Positions 5,693 through 14,383 of a stretch of 35,357 nt of DNA are shown in pieces. The notes beneath the pieces were generated by a model. It was given only the letters and a program-made list of their open reading frames with translations, ran no database searches and had not been told where the DNA came from. Within the stretch, counting starts at the first letter, position 1; the number at the start of each line of letters is the position of its first letter. A program made the position numbers and the translations under genes. Origin of the DNA: CALVUP01 sp964422195 (lineage in GTDB: Bacteria; Bacillota_I; Bacilli_A; RF39; UBA660); assembly GCA_964422195.1 (NCBI GenBank), contig CAYRAF010000006.1, forward strand, positions 1-35,357, read 5' to 3'.

Positions 5693-8359
5693 TTAATTTT
5701 CATAATATGCAGCTTTAGAATAGAATGATTCATTGCCATGTGTAGAATAAGCTGCAGCTAATGCTATTTTAACACCCTTATCTACCTGAACTTTAACAGT
5801 TATTTTATTATCTTCCTTAGAAATATCATATCCGACAATATGAAACATCCAATGATCATTAGCATCAAACTGATCAATATCAAATTCATCTTCATCATCT
5901 ATCATACCATCTAAATAGTATCCAACTACTGTAATATCTTCTTCACTCATATTATTACCAGTAACTACTAATGTTAACTCATCATAGTCTTCATTAGAAG
6001 TATCAACTGATTTAATCTTAGTAGCAATTGGACTTCTTGTGTCTAAAGTAGTACTTGGTAATTTAACTTTAGAACCATCTTTATAATTGATTTCTATCCA
6101 TAATTCATAAATATTTTCTGAAGTTGCATCTAAAATCATATCTGAAATAAGCCAACTTCTAAAATCATAGTATTCATTAAATTCAGCATTATCATATTCA
6201 TAAGTTCTATATAATGTTGCTTCATTACTTCCTGTTAAATCTTTATAGTATGTTGAATAAGATTCAACCTCAACTTCTTTAGACCATTCTAATCTATCAA
6301 CTTTTTCCCAACTACCATCAACCTCAATAGTAAAAGTTACAACATTACTTTCTTTCTCTTCATCATAATAAATACTTTTACTTTCTTCCGGAATATAAGT
6401 ATGTGGGTTGATTAAATTTATACTAAAACTATATTGCTCAGGAAAATCATTATAAATTCTTTCACCATGCTCATCTACAGCAAACAACGTAGCTACTAAC
6501 TCATGAGTAGTATCTGTATCAAGTTCAATAGTAACTGATAAATCACTATTTGTAGTAGTAGCAAGCACCTCTAATTCACCATCTTCATTATATCTAGAAA
6601 TATCCATACCATCATTACCAAATGATTGTGAAGCAACTATAGTAAATTTTTCCTTACCTTCTGATGCACCATCTACAGCATAATACGATACAGCAAAATT
6701 ATGGGTTAAATAATTAGTTTCAAGTATTTCACTATTTCTACTATAATACTTTTTACCATTTATTGTAATTTCGCTTCTAAAGTAATAGTATCCAGCCTTT
6801 CTAGTAAAATAACTAGCATAACTAGGTTGAACTTCATTAGTTGCATCATAAGATTTAACTAATGTAAAATCTTTATAATCTGGATATTCTTCTTCATCTA
6901 CATTATCATAACTTAAATAATAAACATATATATCTAGTTTATCAGGTATTTTTTCATCTTCTCTATCATAATAATTGTTAATATCAAAATTATAACCATC
7001 ATCTTTTTCTATATCATTATCATAATTTACACTACCACTAACATCCATAAAGTAGTAATTTTCTAATTCTAAGACATTTGAATAATTACTATAATATTTA
7101 GTACCATTTATAGTTTTATAATTTCTAGTTTTAACATAAGCTTTTATTCCTAAGTCTACACTTACACTTGTCTCATCTTCTTTATCAAATGTTCCTACTA
7201 ACTTATAGTCTTTTCCATTTGTAGAAAGATATAATTCTGTTTTATCATAATCTTTTTCAACTGATTGTGGTTGTTCTTCGCAAGATTCTCCTGAACATCC
7301 ACCAACTTCATAGTTAAGATCATAAATAATATAATGAGTTAACGATGTACTCCAACCACCCTCATAAGAATCAATTTTTGGAGTTTTTAATGAAACAATT
7401 TTTTCAAGCTTAAATTTTTGAGCTTTTGTTCCATTTGATGTATATGTTTGAACATTAGTGCTGTTGGCTGTTTTTCCTCCTGCTACATCTAGAGCAAGTC
7501 CATTTACTCTACTTACTATTGTATAATAACCAGATCCTGCTTCTTCTATTACCCATTGTTGAGCTAATGAGTTATTTGACTTATATAATTGAATATTTGT
7601 CCCTCTTAATTTAGCTGCACCTTTTACATCTAATGAATAATTGTTATCTTTAACACTTGTGATTTTATAATATCCATTATTTAGATATTCTACTTTCCAT
7701 TGTTGGGCTAATGAGTTATTTGATTTATATATTTGTATATTTGTATTGTTTGCTATTTTGCCACCTTTAATATCGATAGCACTACTATTATTTAGACTAG
7801 TTTTTATATAATAATTTCCATCTTCAATTGTTTTGCTTCCTGTTACTACTGGTGCAAATATAAATTTTTGAGCTTTACTCTTATTTTGTGTCCATACTTG
7901 GATATTTTTATTATTTGCAGCTTTTCCACCTTTTACATCAATTGCTAAATTATTACATTTTGAAATAATATAATAATATCCACTTCCTGCATCCTTTATT
8001 ATCCATTGTTGTGCTTTAGCACCTGTATACTTATATAATTGAATATTTGTTCCTTTCTTCTTTTTTCCCCCAGTTACATCTAATGAATAATCATTATCCT
8101 TAACACTTGTAATTTTATAATATCCATCATTTAGATATTCTACTTTCCATTGTTGCGCTGCTGTATTATTCGACTTATATAATTGGATGTTTGTTTTATT
8201 ATCTATTTTTCCTCCTGCTACATCCAAAGTATAATTTTGATTTATTGCACTATAAATTGTATATACACCGTCATTTATTGTTTTACTTGCTGCCTTTACG
8301 TTATATCCACATGTTAAAAATAATGCAATCGCTAATACTACATATTTTACTTTTTTCAT
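5693..8359 (-). CDS. Secreted protein with two ricin-type beta-trefoil lectin domains and Ig/Fn3-like modules
   Basis: The 888-residue product has a signal peptide (MKKVKYVVLAIALFLTCGYNVKA, cleavage near residue 23). Two ricin-B-like domains follow (about 27-170 and 174-322). Each has three subdomains carrying QxW-type motifs (AQQWKVE, AQQWIIK, AQKF) and Leu/Ile-Asp-Val-x-Gly-Gly repeats; such domains bind galactose- or mannose-type sugars. The remaining 560 residues are acidic, Tyr-rich and beta-rich, with two or more repeats resembling fibronectin type III (TKYYSNYSNVLE, KKYYSRNSEILE). There is no catalytic motif, LPxTG anchor or C-terminal membrane span, so it is probably secreted or bound to glycans at the surface. 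GAAAGGAATGAGG precedes the ATG. It is a single-gene unit with its own terminator. Adhesion to host or wall glycans is an inference. Confidence 0.85.
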   Translation of the reverse strand: MKKVKYVVLAIALFLTCGYNVKAASKTINDGVYTIYSAINQNYTLDVAGGKIDNKTNIQLYKSNNTAAQQWKVEYLNDGYYKITSVKDNDYSLDVTGGKKKKGTNIQLYKYTGAKAQQWIIKDAGSGYYYIISKCNNLAIDVKGGKAANNKNIQVWTQNKSKAQKFIFAPVVTGSKTIEDGNYYIKTSLNNSSAIDIKGGKIANNTNIQIYKSNNSLAQQWKVEYLNNGYYKITSVKDNNYSLDVKGAAKLRGTNIQLYKSNNSLAQQWVIEEAGSGYYTIVSRVNGLALDVAGGKTANSTNVQTYTSNGTKAQKFKLEKIVSLKTPKIDSYEGGWSTSLTHYIIYDLNYEVGGCSGESCEEQPQSVEKDYDKTELYLSTNGKDYKLVGTFDKEDETSVSVDLGIKAYVKTRNYKTINGTKYYSNYSNVLELENYYFMDVSGSVNYDNDIEKDDGYNFDINNYYDREDEKIPDKLDIYVYYLSYDNVDEEEYPDYKDFTLVKSYDATNEVQPSYASYFTRKAGYYYFRSEITINGKKYYSRNSEILETNYLTHNFAVSYYAVDGASEGKEKFTIVASQSFGNDGMDISRYNEDGELEVLATTTNSDLSVTIELDTDTTHELVATLFAVDEHGERIYNDFPEQYSFSINLINPHTYIPEESKSIYYDEEKESNVVTFTIEVDGSWEKVDRLEWSKEVEVESYSTYYKDLTGSNEATLYRTYEYDNAEFNEYYDFRSWLISDMILDATSENIYELWIEINYKDGSKVKLPSTTLDTRSPIATKIKSVDTSNEDYDELTLVVTGNNMSEEDITVVGYYLDGMIDDEDEFDIDQFDANDHWMFHIVGYDISKEDNKITVKVQVDKGVKIALAAAYSTHGNESFYSKAAYYEN
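7395..8295 (-). repeat. 450-bp tandem duplication encoding the two lectin domains
   Basis: The same DNA text recurs at a 450-base offset; for example TAACACTTGT followed by ATTTTATAATATCC occurs at 7651 and 8101 with few changes. Each unit encodes one ricin-B domain of about 150 residues. The close DNA match suggests a fairly recent in-frame duplication. Confidence 0.8.
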
Positions 8360-8432
8360 TTCCTCATTCCTTTCTTCTTTTTTTTAACAAAACAAATAAA
8401 TCAAACAACTATCTTTATTATCACTCCCTCCT

Positions 8433-8438
8433 ATTATA
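8433..8438 (-). promoter_or_regulatory. Candidate -10 box for the lectin gene
   Basis: TATAAT lies about 75 bases before the start codon on the minus strand, and a 17-base spacing gives only a poor -35 (ATTTTT). The leader between it and the gene is purine-rich and holds no other feature I can see. Confidence 0.35.
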
Positions 8439-8487
8439 GGATATCATTAATAATAAAAATATTCAAGAATTTTATCGACAATTTTTT

Positions 8488-8524
8488 AATAAAAAAGGAA
8501 AAAATATTAATATATTTTTTCCTT
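8488..8524 (-). terminator. Terminator of the alaS-holA-tmk operon, overlapping the tmk stop
   Basis: A 13-base inverted repeat (8495-8507 with 8512-8524) is followed by a minus-strand T run. The 5' arm is made of the last tmk codons (Lys-Glu-Lys-Ile-Tyr). Confidence 0.85.
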
Positions 8525-9181
8525 CACTAAATTATATATTTCATTATGTATTTCTTCTATACTTCTAAATTTATTATTATTACTACAATCAATTTTATCC
8601 CAAGATAAATAATCAGAAATAAACATAGCATTATCATATACTTTTTTCATAAAGTCTAAATTTCTTTCATGAATATCATTTTTTATACCACCATTATCTC
8701 CTCTGTTTTGTCGTAACTCAGTTACTAAATCAAATGGTGCATGTAAGAAAATCACCATGTCAGGTTCCATTATACCTAATTTTTGATATTCAAAATCACA
8801 AACATAATTTATAAAGTCTTTTTTATCATCCATATTTTCAATTAAAGCAGATTGATAAATAATTGATGAAGTAGTATATCTATCCAATATAATGGTTTCA
8901 CCATTCTCATATTTTTCTTTTAATTCTTCCTGCCAAGTAATAGCCCTATCCATAGCATATAAACTATTGACAAAGTATGGAGATAATTCATTAGGTTTCC
9001 CATAATTACCATTTAAATACTTTTCTACAGGAACACCTTGATATGTATTATATGTTGGAAAATGGTGTGAATAAATAGATATTCCATCCTTAATAAGTCT
9101 TTCTTTTAATAAATTAAATTGAGTAGATTTTCCAATACCATCACAAGCTCCTTCTACTACTATTAACTTACCTTTTTTCAT
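8507..9181 (-). CDS. tmk: Thymidylate kinase (dTMP kinase family)
   Basis: Phosphorylates dTMP to dTDP in the DNA precursor pathway. The protein has 224 residues, near the family norm. It has a P-loop EGACDGIGKST at residues 10-20 (one residue longer than the usual EGxDGxGKST), HHFPTYNTYQGVPVEKYL, the substrate-binding ILDRYTTSSIIYQSA (DRY motif), and a lid-like segment with LRQNRGDNGG. The sequence style is closer to eukaryotic and gut-Firmicute dTMP kinases than to Bacillus Tmk. A GAGAGGTG ribosome site precedes the ATG. It is last in the Ala T-box operon, 19 bases after holA; tmk and holA are neighbours in many Firmicutes. A different deoxynucleoside kinase is a less likely alternative. 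Confidence 0.88.
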   Translation of the reverse strand: MKKGKLIVVEGACDGIGKSTQFNLLKERLIKDGISIYSHHFPTYNTYQGVPVEKYLNGNYGKPNELSPYFVNSLYAMDRAITWQEELKEKYENGETIILDRYTTSSIIYQSALIENMDDKKDFINYVCDFEYQKLGIMEPDMVIFLHAPFDLVTELRQNRGDNGGIKNDIHERNLDFMKKVYDNAMFISDYLSWDKIDCSNNNKFRSIEEIHNEIYNLVKEKIY

Positions 9182-9200
9182 AAATACACCTCTCTATAAA

Positions 9201-10136
9201 TTATTTACTTTGGTTATAAATAAACATTTCTACAAGCAAAGATGAATCAACATCACTAGTTTTAATACTATAGTCTATATCTGAAAGCATTTTAAGTAAT
9301 TCTGCTATTTCTTTTTTTGTATAATTATAAGCCCTTTCTCTAGCCTTAATTACAGGATAACTTTTAACATTAAGTTTTTCACATATTTCCTTATCTGTTT
9401 TATTCTCCAAACATTTAACTTGTAGCATTAATCTAAGTTGTGATGCTAAAGTGGCAATAATTTTAATATCATCTATACCTGCGTTTTTTAAATCATTATA
9501 TAAATCTAAAGATTTTTTTATATTTTTTGATAGAATATTATCTATAAGACTATAGAATATCTGATTAGAGTCATCTATAATTCTTCTAACACTTTTTATA
9601 ACATCATCACTTGTTAATTCTTTTTCTTCAATTTTTAAAATTTTAAGTTTATTTAATTCAGAAATAGTTATATCTATATCTTCATTAGTATAATAAAGTA
9701 AGGTTCTAACAAATCCAAAATCATATTTATAGTCCTTTAACTCTTCCTTAATTATTTTTCTAATATCTGTTTCTATTTTAATTTCCTCAGCGCTTTTCTT
9801 AAGTATTTTTGTAATACTAGATAAACTACTTATTTCATCATTTGCAAATATCAAAATATGATCTTTATTAGGATTTTTTAAATATTTTTTTAAACTTTCA
9901 AAATTTTTTTCTTCACTTTTTTTAGGTGATACCTTTAAGAAATTAGAAGAAGTTAAAACTATTATTTTGTGTTCTATTAAGAAATTATAAGTATCTAACT
10001 CTTCTATTACTTCTTGTATATTTTTTAAAGTATAGTCATAATATATCACTTCATATTTTAACTCTTTATTTAATTGTTTTATTTTTTTGTCAATTAAATA
10101 AGAATTATTATTTTCTATATAATATATGTTACTCAT
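9201..10136 (-). CDS. holA: DNA polymerase III delta subunit
   Basis: The delta subunit opens the beta clamp in the clamp loader. The protein has 311 residues. It shows the usual degenerate AAA+ layout with no Walker A: an N-terminal YYIENNNSYLIDKKI, then TYNFLIEHKIIVLTSSNFL, the EISELNKLKI-like middle (DIDITISELNKLKIL), IDDSNQIFYSLIDNIL, and the C-terminal collar domain with LASQLRLMLQVK and DIDYSIKTSDVDSSLLVEMFI, which are strong HolA signatures. Its ATG overlaps the end of alaS by 8 bases, so translation is probably coupled. Confidence 0.93.
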   Translation of the reverse strand: MSNIYYIENNNSYLIDKKIKQLNKELKYEVIYYDYTLKNIQEVIEELDTYNFLIEHKIIVLTSSNFLKVSPKKSEEKNFESLKKYLKNPNKDHILIFANDEISSLSSITKILKKSAEEIKIETDIRKIIKEELKDYKYDFGFVRTLLYYTNEDIDITISELNKLKILKIEEKELTSDDVIKSVRRIIDDSNQIFYSLIDNILSKNIKKSLDLYNDLKNAGIDDIKIIATLASQLRLMLQVKCLENKTDKEICEKLNVKSYPVIKARERAYNYTKKEIAELLKMLSDIDYSIKTSDVDSSLLVEMFIYNQSK

Positions 10137-12816
10137 TGTTAATACTACTTTTTATATCTTCTAAAATTTGATCTAAATTACTTACAGTCTTACCTCCACC
10201 TTGAGCAAATTTAGAAGATCCTCCTCCATTTCCTCCACATTCTTCTGATATTTGTTTAATTAAATATCCTGCGGGAACATTACAATTACTTCTACATATG
10301 AAGTTAATATTATCACCTTTAATATTAGCAATTAAGATTAATCCTTCTTTTATTTCATTCATTAAGGCATCTACTACATCCTTAAGTACTGCTGTATCAA
10401 AATTACTAACCTTAGTTATTATTGTATTAACCCCATTAATTACTTCTTTTTTATCTAAATAACTTGATAAATCTGATAAAGCTAATTTTTGTTTTTCATT
10501 TAAATAAGCTTTTTCTAATTTTTTTAGTTCATTAGTTACATACTCATATTCATTTCTATTAAATATAATATCTTTAAAACTTGCAGGTGTAGAGTTATCT
10601 ATTTCTACATCAAAATCTAACTTTATACCATCTTTTTTAGCTAAAGCAAGTATATTCTTAGCTTTCATTAAAGCTTTAATCATACCATCGTTATATTTAG
10701 ATGTAGCTTCTAACATAGCATCTTCTATTTTCTTATCAGTAACAGCTTCTATTCTAAAGACATTAGCACCTTTATTTTCAATAGATAATATAGCAAATTT
10801 ACCAATATCTTTAGTATTCTTAGTATGGGTACCTCCACAAAGCTCAATTGAATTTCCAATTGTTACTACTCTGACTATATCACCATATTTTTCACTAAAT
10901 AAAGCCATAGCTCCTAATTTTTTAGCTTCTTCTATTGGCATCTCTTGAATTATTGGAGTTAAAGCCTCATCAATAACATTATTAACTATTTCTTCAGCTT
11001 TAATTACAGTATCTTCACTAACTTTTGAAGTACATGTAAAATCAAACCTTAAATATTCATCAGTTACTTTAGAGCCAGCTTGATGTACTTTATTACCAAG
11101 TAACTCTTGTAAAGCCCTTTGTAAAATATGTACAGAACTATGATTATTCTCTATATTTATTCTTCTTTGTCTATCTAGTTGTAAATTACAATCATCATTT
11201 AAGTTGATTGTACCAGAAAGAACTTTTACCTTATGTAGATGTTGACCATTAGGTCCCTTAATAACATCTAATACCCTAGCCTTAAATCCTTTAGCTGTCA
11301 CCATACCTGTATCACTAATTTGTCCACCTGATTCAGCATAAAAGCAAGTTTTCTTAAATACTACTAATCCTTCTTTATCTAAAGATTTAACTTCTTTATC
11401 ATCCTTAAATAAACCAATAACATTACTTTTAGTTTCGTAAACATCATATATAAATTTACTTTCCTTAGTAAACTTCATTAAAGCTTCATTTTGTGAGTTC
11501 ATCACAGTTTCAACTTTACGTGAATTCTTAGCTAAATCTTTTTGGGCTTGCATGTATTTATCAAATTCACTTTTTTCTACTTTATAACCATGTTCTTCTA
11601 AAGTTTCTAAAGTAAGTTCAAATGGGAAACCATATGTATCATATAATCTGAAAGCATCTTCTCCACTTATAGTTTTATCTTTAGAATTATTCATAAGTTC
11701 AGTTAATTTTTTTTCTCCAGCATCAAGTGTTTTTCTAAATAATTCTTCTTCTACTAAGATTAATGATTGTATTTCAGATTTCTTTTCTATTATTTCTGGA
11801 TAAGCTTCACCCATAACTGTACATACTGAAGATACTAACTTATACATAAAATTATCTTTTATACCAAGCTTTTTACCATGCCTAACTCCTCTTCTTAACA
11901 ATCTTCTAAGTACGTAACCACGACCTACATTTTCAAATCCTGCCCCATCTGAAAGAGCAAATGTTATAGTTCTAATATGATCAGCAATTACTTTAAATGA
12001 CATTTCTCCATTATAAAGTAATCCTGATATATCTTCTATTTGCTTAATAATAGGTGTAAATAAATCTGTATCAAAATTACTATCTACATCTTGAAATATA
12101 CAACACCATCTCTCAAGACCCGCTCCTGTATCAATATTTTTATTAGGTAATTCTGGATAATTATCTCTATCCATTCCATCCTTAGCGTTAAATTGTGAAA
12201 AAACATTATTCCATATTTCTAGATATCTTTCATTATCTTCACCCTTCATGAATTTTTCTAAAGCATCTCCATCAGGATCATATTTTTCACCACGATCATA
12301 AAATATTTCACTATCAGGCCCACATGGTCCTTCTCCTATTTCCCAAAAGTTATCTTCAAGTTTTGTAATATGTGTGGGATCTATTCCTACACTTAACCAT
12401 TTATTATAAGCTTTTCTATCTTTAGGATATACAGTAATATATAATTTATCTTTAGGAATAGCAAAATATTCTTCACTAGTTAAAAGTTCATAAGCAAATT
12501 CAATAGCTTCTTCTTTAAAATAATCTCCTACTGAAAAATTACCCATCATTTCAAAAAAAGTTTGATGTCTTTTAGTTACCCCTACATTTTCTATATCATT
12601 AGTACGTATACATTTTTGAATGCTAGTAAGTCTTTTAGACTCAGGAATTTCACTACCATCAAAATATTTTTTTAAAGGAGTAACACCAGCATTTACCCAA
12701 AGCAAAGTATCATCATTTATAGGAACTAAAGGAGCACTTTTTATTTTTAAATGCCCTTTATTTTCAAAAAATTTAAACCATGTATTTCTAATCTCATTAC
12801 TTGTCATCTTTCTCAT
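10129..12816 (-). CDS. alaS: Alanyl-tRNA synthetase
   Basis: Charges tRNA-Ala and edits mischarged Ser or Gly. Near full length at 895 residues. The class II core has WVNAGVTPLKKYFDG, KCIRTNDIENVG, RHQTFFEMMGNFSVGDYF and DTGAGLER. The editing domain has the zinc-binding HSSVHILQ (HxxxH) and CGGTHTKNT (CxxxH). The C-terminal DHHA1 region ends with GGNGGGSSKFAQGGGK. Start: the open frame begins at a TTG (12825), but AGGAG lies 10 bases before the ATG at 12816, which is preferred. It overlaps the preceding kinase-like gene by 20 bases and is the second gene behind an alanine T-box. Confidence 0.98.
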   Translation of the reverse strand: MRKMTSNEIRNTWFKFFENKGHLKIKSAPLVPINDDTLLWVNAGVTPLKKYFDGSEIPESKRLTSIQKCIRTNDIENVGVTKRHQTFFEMMGNFSVGDYFKEEAIEFAYELLTSEEYFAIPKDKLYITVYPKDRKAYNKWLSVGIDPTHITKLEDNFWEIGEGPCGPDSEIFYDRGEKYDPDGDALEKFMKGEDNERYLEIWNNVFSQFNAKDGMDRDNYPELPNKNIDTGAGLERWCCIFQDVDSNFDTDLFTPIIKQIEDISGLLYNGEMSFKVIADHIRTITFALSDGAGFENVGRGYVLRRLLRRGVRHGKKLGIKDNFMYKLVSSVCTVMGEAYPEIIEKKSEIQSLILVEEELFRKTLDAGEKKLTELMNNSKDKTISGEDAFRLYDTYGFPFELTLETLEEHGYKVEKSEFDKYMQAQKDLAKNSRKVETVMNSQNEALMKFTKESKFIYDVYETKSNVIGLFKDDKEVKSLDKEGLVVFKKTCFYAESGGQISDTGMVTAKGFKARVLDVIKGPNGQHLHKVKVLSGTINLNDDCNLQLDRQRRINIENNHSSVHILQRALQELLGNKVHQAGSKVTDEYLRFDFTCTSKVSEDTVIKAEEIVNNVIDEALTPIIQEMPIEEAKKLGAMALFSEKYGDIVRVVTIGNSIELCGGTHTKNTKDIGKFAILSIENKGANVFRIEAVTDKKIEDAMLEATSKYNDGMIKALMKAKNILALAKKDGIKLDFDVEIDNSTPASFKDIIFNRNEYEYVTNELKKLEKAYLNEKQKLALSDLSSYLDKKEVINGVNTIITKVSNFDTAVLKDVVDALMNEIKEGLILIANIKGDNINFICRSNCNVPAGYLIKQISEECGGNGGGSSKFAQGGGKTVSNLDQILEDIKSSINNE

Positions 12817-13351
12817 GTTTATCAATCTCCTTCATTAATACTTTTATTTTCTTTTCTAAATCTTCTAATGTAGAATCATTAACTAATTCATAATCATATC
12901 CATTATAAGAATCTACTTCTACCTCAGTAGCATGCGCTTTTTGTTTAGCAGTTAATCTTGATACATAATTAGGGCGAGTTACATGTACACAATATGCCTC
13001 ATTATATCTTTGTTTTATCTTATCAAATTCTCTATGAAAACGAACATCACTAATAGTTATAACATCAAAAAAGTGAGAATATACCTCTATATCTTCTAAA
13101 ATTCTTTTAATAAAGAAATCTTTATCTATTGTTTCACGAATTACATCAGTACCAATTCTTTGTAATAAATCTCTTGGTTTAGTTTCTTCACTACCATCCC
13201 AATTACCTATCTGTTTAGCATACATTTTTATATAGTAGGCAATCTGTATATTAACCACTTTTAAACCTTTTTCTTTATATAATTTATCTAGATATGCTGC
13301 AGATGAATCTTTCCCTGAATTTGCTTTTCCACCAAATAAAACTAATTTCAT
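12797..13351 (-). CDS. P-loop deoxynucleoside monophosphate kinase-like protein
   Basis: The 184-residue protein begins MKLVLFGGKANSGKDSSA, with a P-loop GKANSGKDS. Gly-Lys-Asp (rather than Gly-Lys-Ser/Thr) is seen in phage-type deoxynucleoside monophosphate kinases and related adenylate-kinase-like folds. Further parts are the helical GTDVIRETIDKDFFIKRI, a Walker B-like VITISDVRFHREFD and a lid-like RPNYVSRLTAKQKAHATEVE, all in the order seen in that family. The upstream in-frame extension to 13381 runs into the T-box terminator; the ATG at 13351 with GGAGG is the start. It is first in the operon with alaS, holA and tmk, and dNTP supply fits the tmk and holA neighbours. The substrate is not determinable here. 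Confidence 0.75.
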   Translation of the reverse strand: MKLVLFGGKANSGKDSSAAYLDKLYKEKGLKVVNIQIAYYIKMYAKQIGNWDGSEETKPRDLLQRIGTDVIRETIDKDFFIKRILEDIEVYSHFFDVITISDVRFHREFDKIKQRYNEAYCVHVTRPNYVSRLTAKQKAHATEVEVDSYNGYDYELVNDSTLEDLEKKIKVLMKEIDKHEKDDK

Positions 13352-13370
13352 AAATACCTCCATAAAAGAC

Positions 13371-13541
13371 AAAAAGACCAAATATAGGAGTGTTTATACA
13401 CGGTACCATCCTACTTTGGCCTTAATTCTTATAACGACATTGCCGATTTGCTCCAAGGGTAGCCTTCATAGACATATTGGTTAGTTTACATCACCCACTA
13501 ACTTTCTTAAACAATATTATCTATTACTCGTCCTTTTCATC
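13371..13541 (-). promoter_or_regulatory. T-box riboswitch, alanine specifier
   Basis: The minus strand has Stem I starting GATGAAAAGGACGAGTAA (with the AGTA loop motif), the distal stem GTTAGTGGGTGATGTAAACTAAC, and the return strand CAATATGTC pairing with GATAATATTG. The specifier loop is ATGAAG-GCT-ACC with GCT (Ala) at 13463-13461, followed by CCTT pairing with AAGG. The antiterminator core is AGGATGGTACCGTG (13412-13399), and a terminator (CCAAA.TAGGA / TCCTA..TTTGG) with a T run ends near 13371. An Ala specifier and alaS in the operon agree. It controls the kinase-like gene, alaS, holA and tmk. Confidence 0.95.
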
Positions 13542-13561
13542 ACAAATTTATCTATACATTT

Positions 13562-13590
13562 ATATTAACAAAATTATTATATTTTTACAA
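13562..13590 (-). promoter_or_regulatory. Possible promoter of the Ala T-box operon
   Basis: TTGTAA (13590-13585) and TAATAT (13567-13562) are 17 bases apart, just ahead of Stem I. The region is so AT-rich that chance matches are common; the stronger promoter at 13735-13763 may be the real one. Confidence 0.35.
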
Positions 13591-13664
13591 CAGCAAAAAA
13601 TAATTTTTTTTAGTTTTTATAAAACTATTATAATCATAAACATATTTATAAGAAAATACTCTTT

Positions 13665-13727
13665 TTATACTATTAGTTTTTTATATTTCTTATAACATAT
13701 AATTGAAATACCTGCAACTACTATCAT
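13665..13727 (-). CDS. Possible 20-residue membrane peptide (or part of a longer one)
   Basis: Between efp and the Ala T-box an ATG frame reads MIVVAGISIICYKKYKKLIV, a hydrophobic span followed by a Lys-rich end. The same frame stays hydrophobic upstream (VSIIIAV). Removing one G from the G7 run upstream would join it to an ATG at 13760 and give a 30-residue single-span protein. There is no convincing Shine-Dalgarno sequence; relative to the promoter at 13735-13763 this ATG would lie almost at the transcript 5' end. It may be a real small protein, a leader peptide or chance. Apart from this and the promoters, I see nothing in 13542-13773. Confidence 0.25.
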   Translation of the reverse strand: MIVVAGISIICYKKYKKLIV

Positions 13728-13734
13728 AACTGCA

Positions 13735-13763
13735 ATAATAATACTTACCCCCCCACATGTCAA
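13735..13763 (-). promoter_or_regulatory. Near-consensus promoter with a G7 run in the spacer
   Basis: A perfect -35 TTGACA (13763-13758), a 17-base spacer and TATTAT (13740-13735) face the alaS operon. The spacer holds seven consecutive G (13754-13748), very unusual in this AT-rich DNA. Slippage in the run would change spacing away from or back to 17. It lies just after the efp terminator, so it starts a new transcript. Confidence 0.65.
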
Positions 13764-13773
13764 TATTTTGACA

Positions 13774-13799
13774 TAAAAAAAGCTTACTTGACGTAAACC
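13774..13799 (-). terminator. Terminator of rpmG-efp
   Basis: Minus-strand GTTTAC-GTCAA-GTAAGC (one G-U pair) is followed by seven T, directly after the efp stop codon. Confidence 0.75.
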
Positions 13800-14363
13800 T
13801 TATGCTCTTGATACATATTTACCATCTTTAGTAGAGATAATAATAACTTCATCATTCTCTATAAATAATGGAACTCTAACATTATACCCTGTTTCTACTT
13901 TAGCATCTTTTAATGCATTATTAGTAGTGTTTCCTTTAACCGCAGGTTCTGTTTCAATTACTTTTAATTCAACCTTATCTGGTAAATCAATTCCAAGTAC
14001 TTCTCCTTCATAAAAAGTAATATATACATCTAAATTTTCTTTTAAATATTTAGCATTTTCTCCTACTACATCTTTATCCAAATCAATTTGATCAAAATCA
14101 TTCATATTCATAAAATAAAACTTATTATCCATTTGATATAGATATTGCATAGGTTTTCTTTCAATTCTAGCTGTATCAACTTTAATACCAGAATTAAATG
14201 TTTTTTCGATAGTACCACCAGTTCTTAAATTTTTAAGTTTTGCTTTTACAAAAGCAGCTCCTTTACCAGGTTTTACATGTTGAAACTCTAAAACTTGATA
14301 TATGTTATCTTCATACATAATAGTAACACCAGTTTTAAAGTCATTTACATTGATATATTCCAT
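13800..14363 (-). CDS. efp: Elongation factor P
   Basis: Relieves ribosome stalling at polyproline stretches. The protein has 187 residues, a normal length, with three beta-barrel domains. Domain I carries the modification loop QHVKPGKGAAFVKAKLKNLRTG, with the tip lysine at position 34 in PGKG. Later motifs are the EFP signature KNLRTGGTIEKTF, MNMNDFDQIDLDKDVVG, and the C-terminal GYNVRVPLFIENDEVIIISTKDGKYVSRA. AAAGGAGATAGG precedes the ATG. It follows rpmG by 20 bases. No modification enzyme is encoded in the window. Confidence 0.98.
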   Translation of the reverse strand: MEYINVNDFKTGVTIMYEDNIYQVLEFQHVKPGKGAAFVKAKLKNLRTGGTIEKTFNSGIKVDTARIERKPMQYLYQMDNKFYFMNMNDFDQIDLDKDVVGENAKYLKENLDVYITFYEGEVLGIDLPDKVELKVIETEPAVKGNTTNNALKDAKVETGYNVRVPLFIENDEVIIISTKDGKYVSRA

Positions 14364-14383
14364 ACTACCTATCTCCTTTTATC

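Noticed and set aside
8191..8439. Plus-strand frame opposite the lectin start
   Set aside because: Antisense shadow of the lectin repeats and promoter, with no ribosome site.
13477..13695. Plus-strand 72-codon frame
   Set aside because: It lies across the Ala T-box Stem I and AT-rich spacer, and is only Ile/Phe/Tyr-rich noise.
13735..13763. G7 run as a Shine-Dalgarno site for an ATT-start small gene
   Set aside because: Spacing is possible, but ATT starts are very rare and the run sits exactly in a 17-base promoter spacer, which explains it better.
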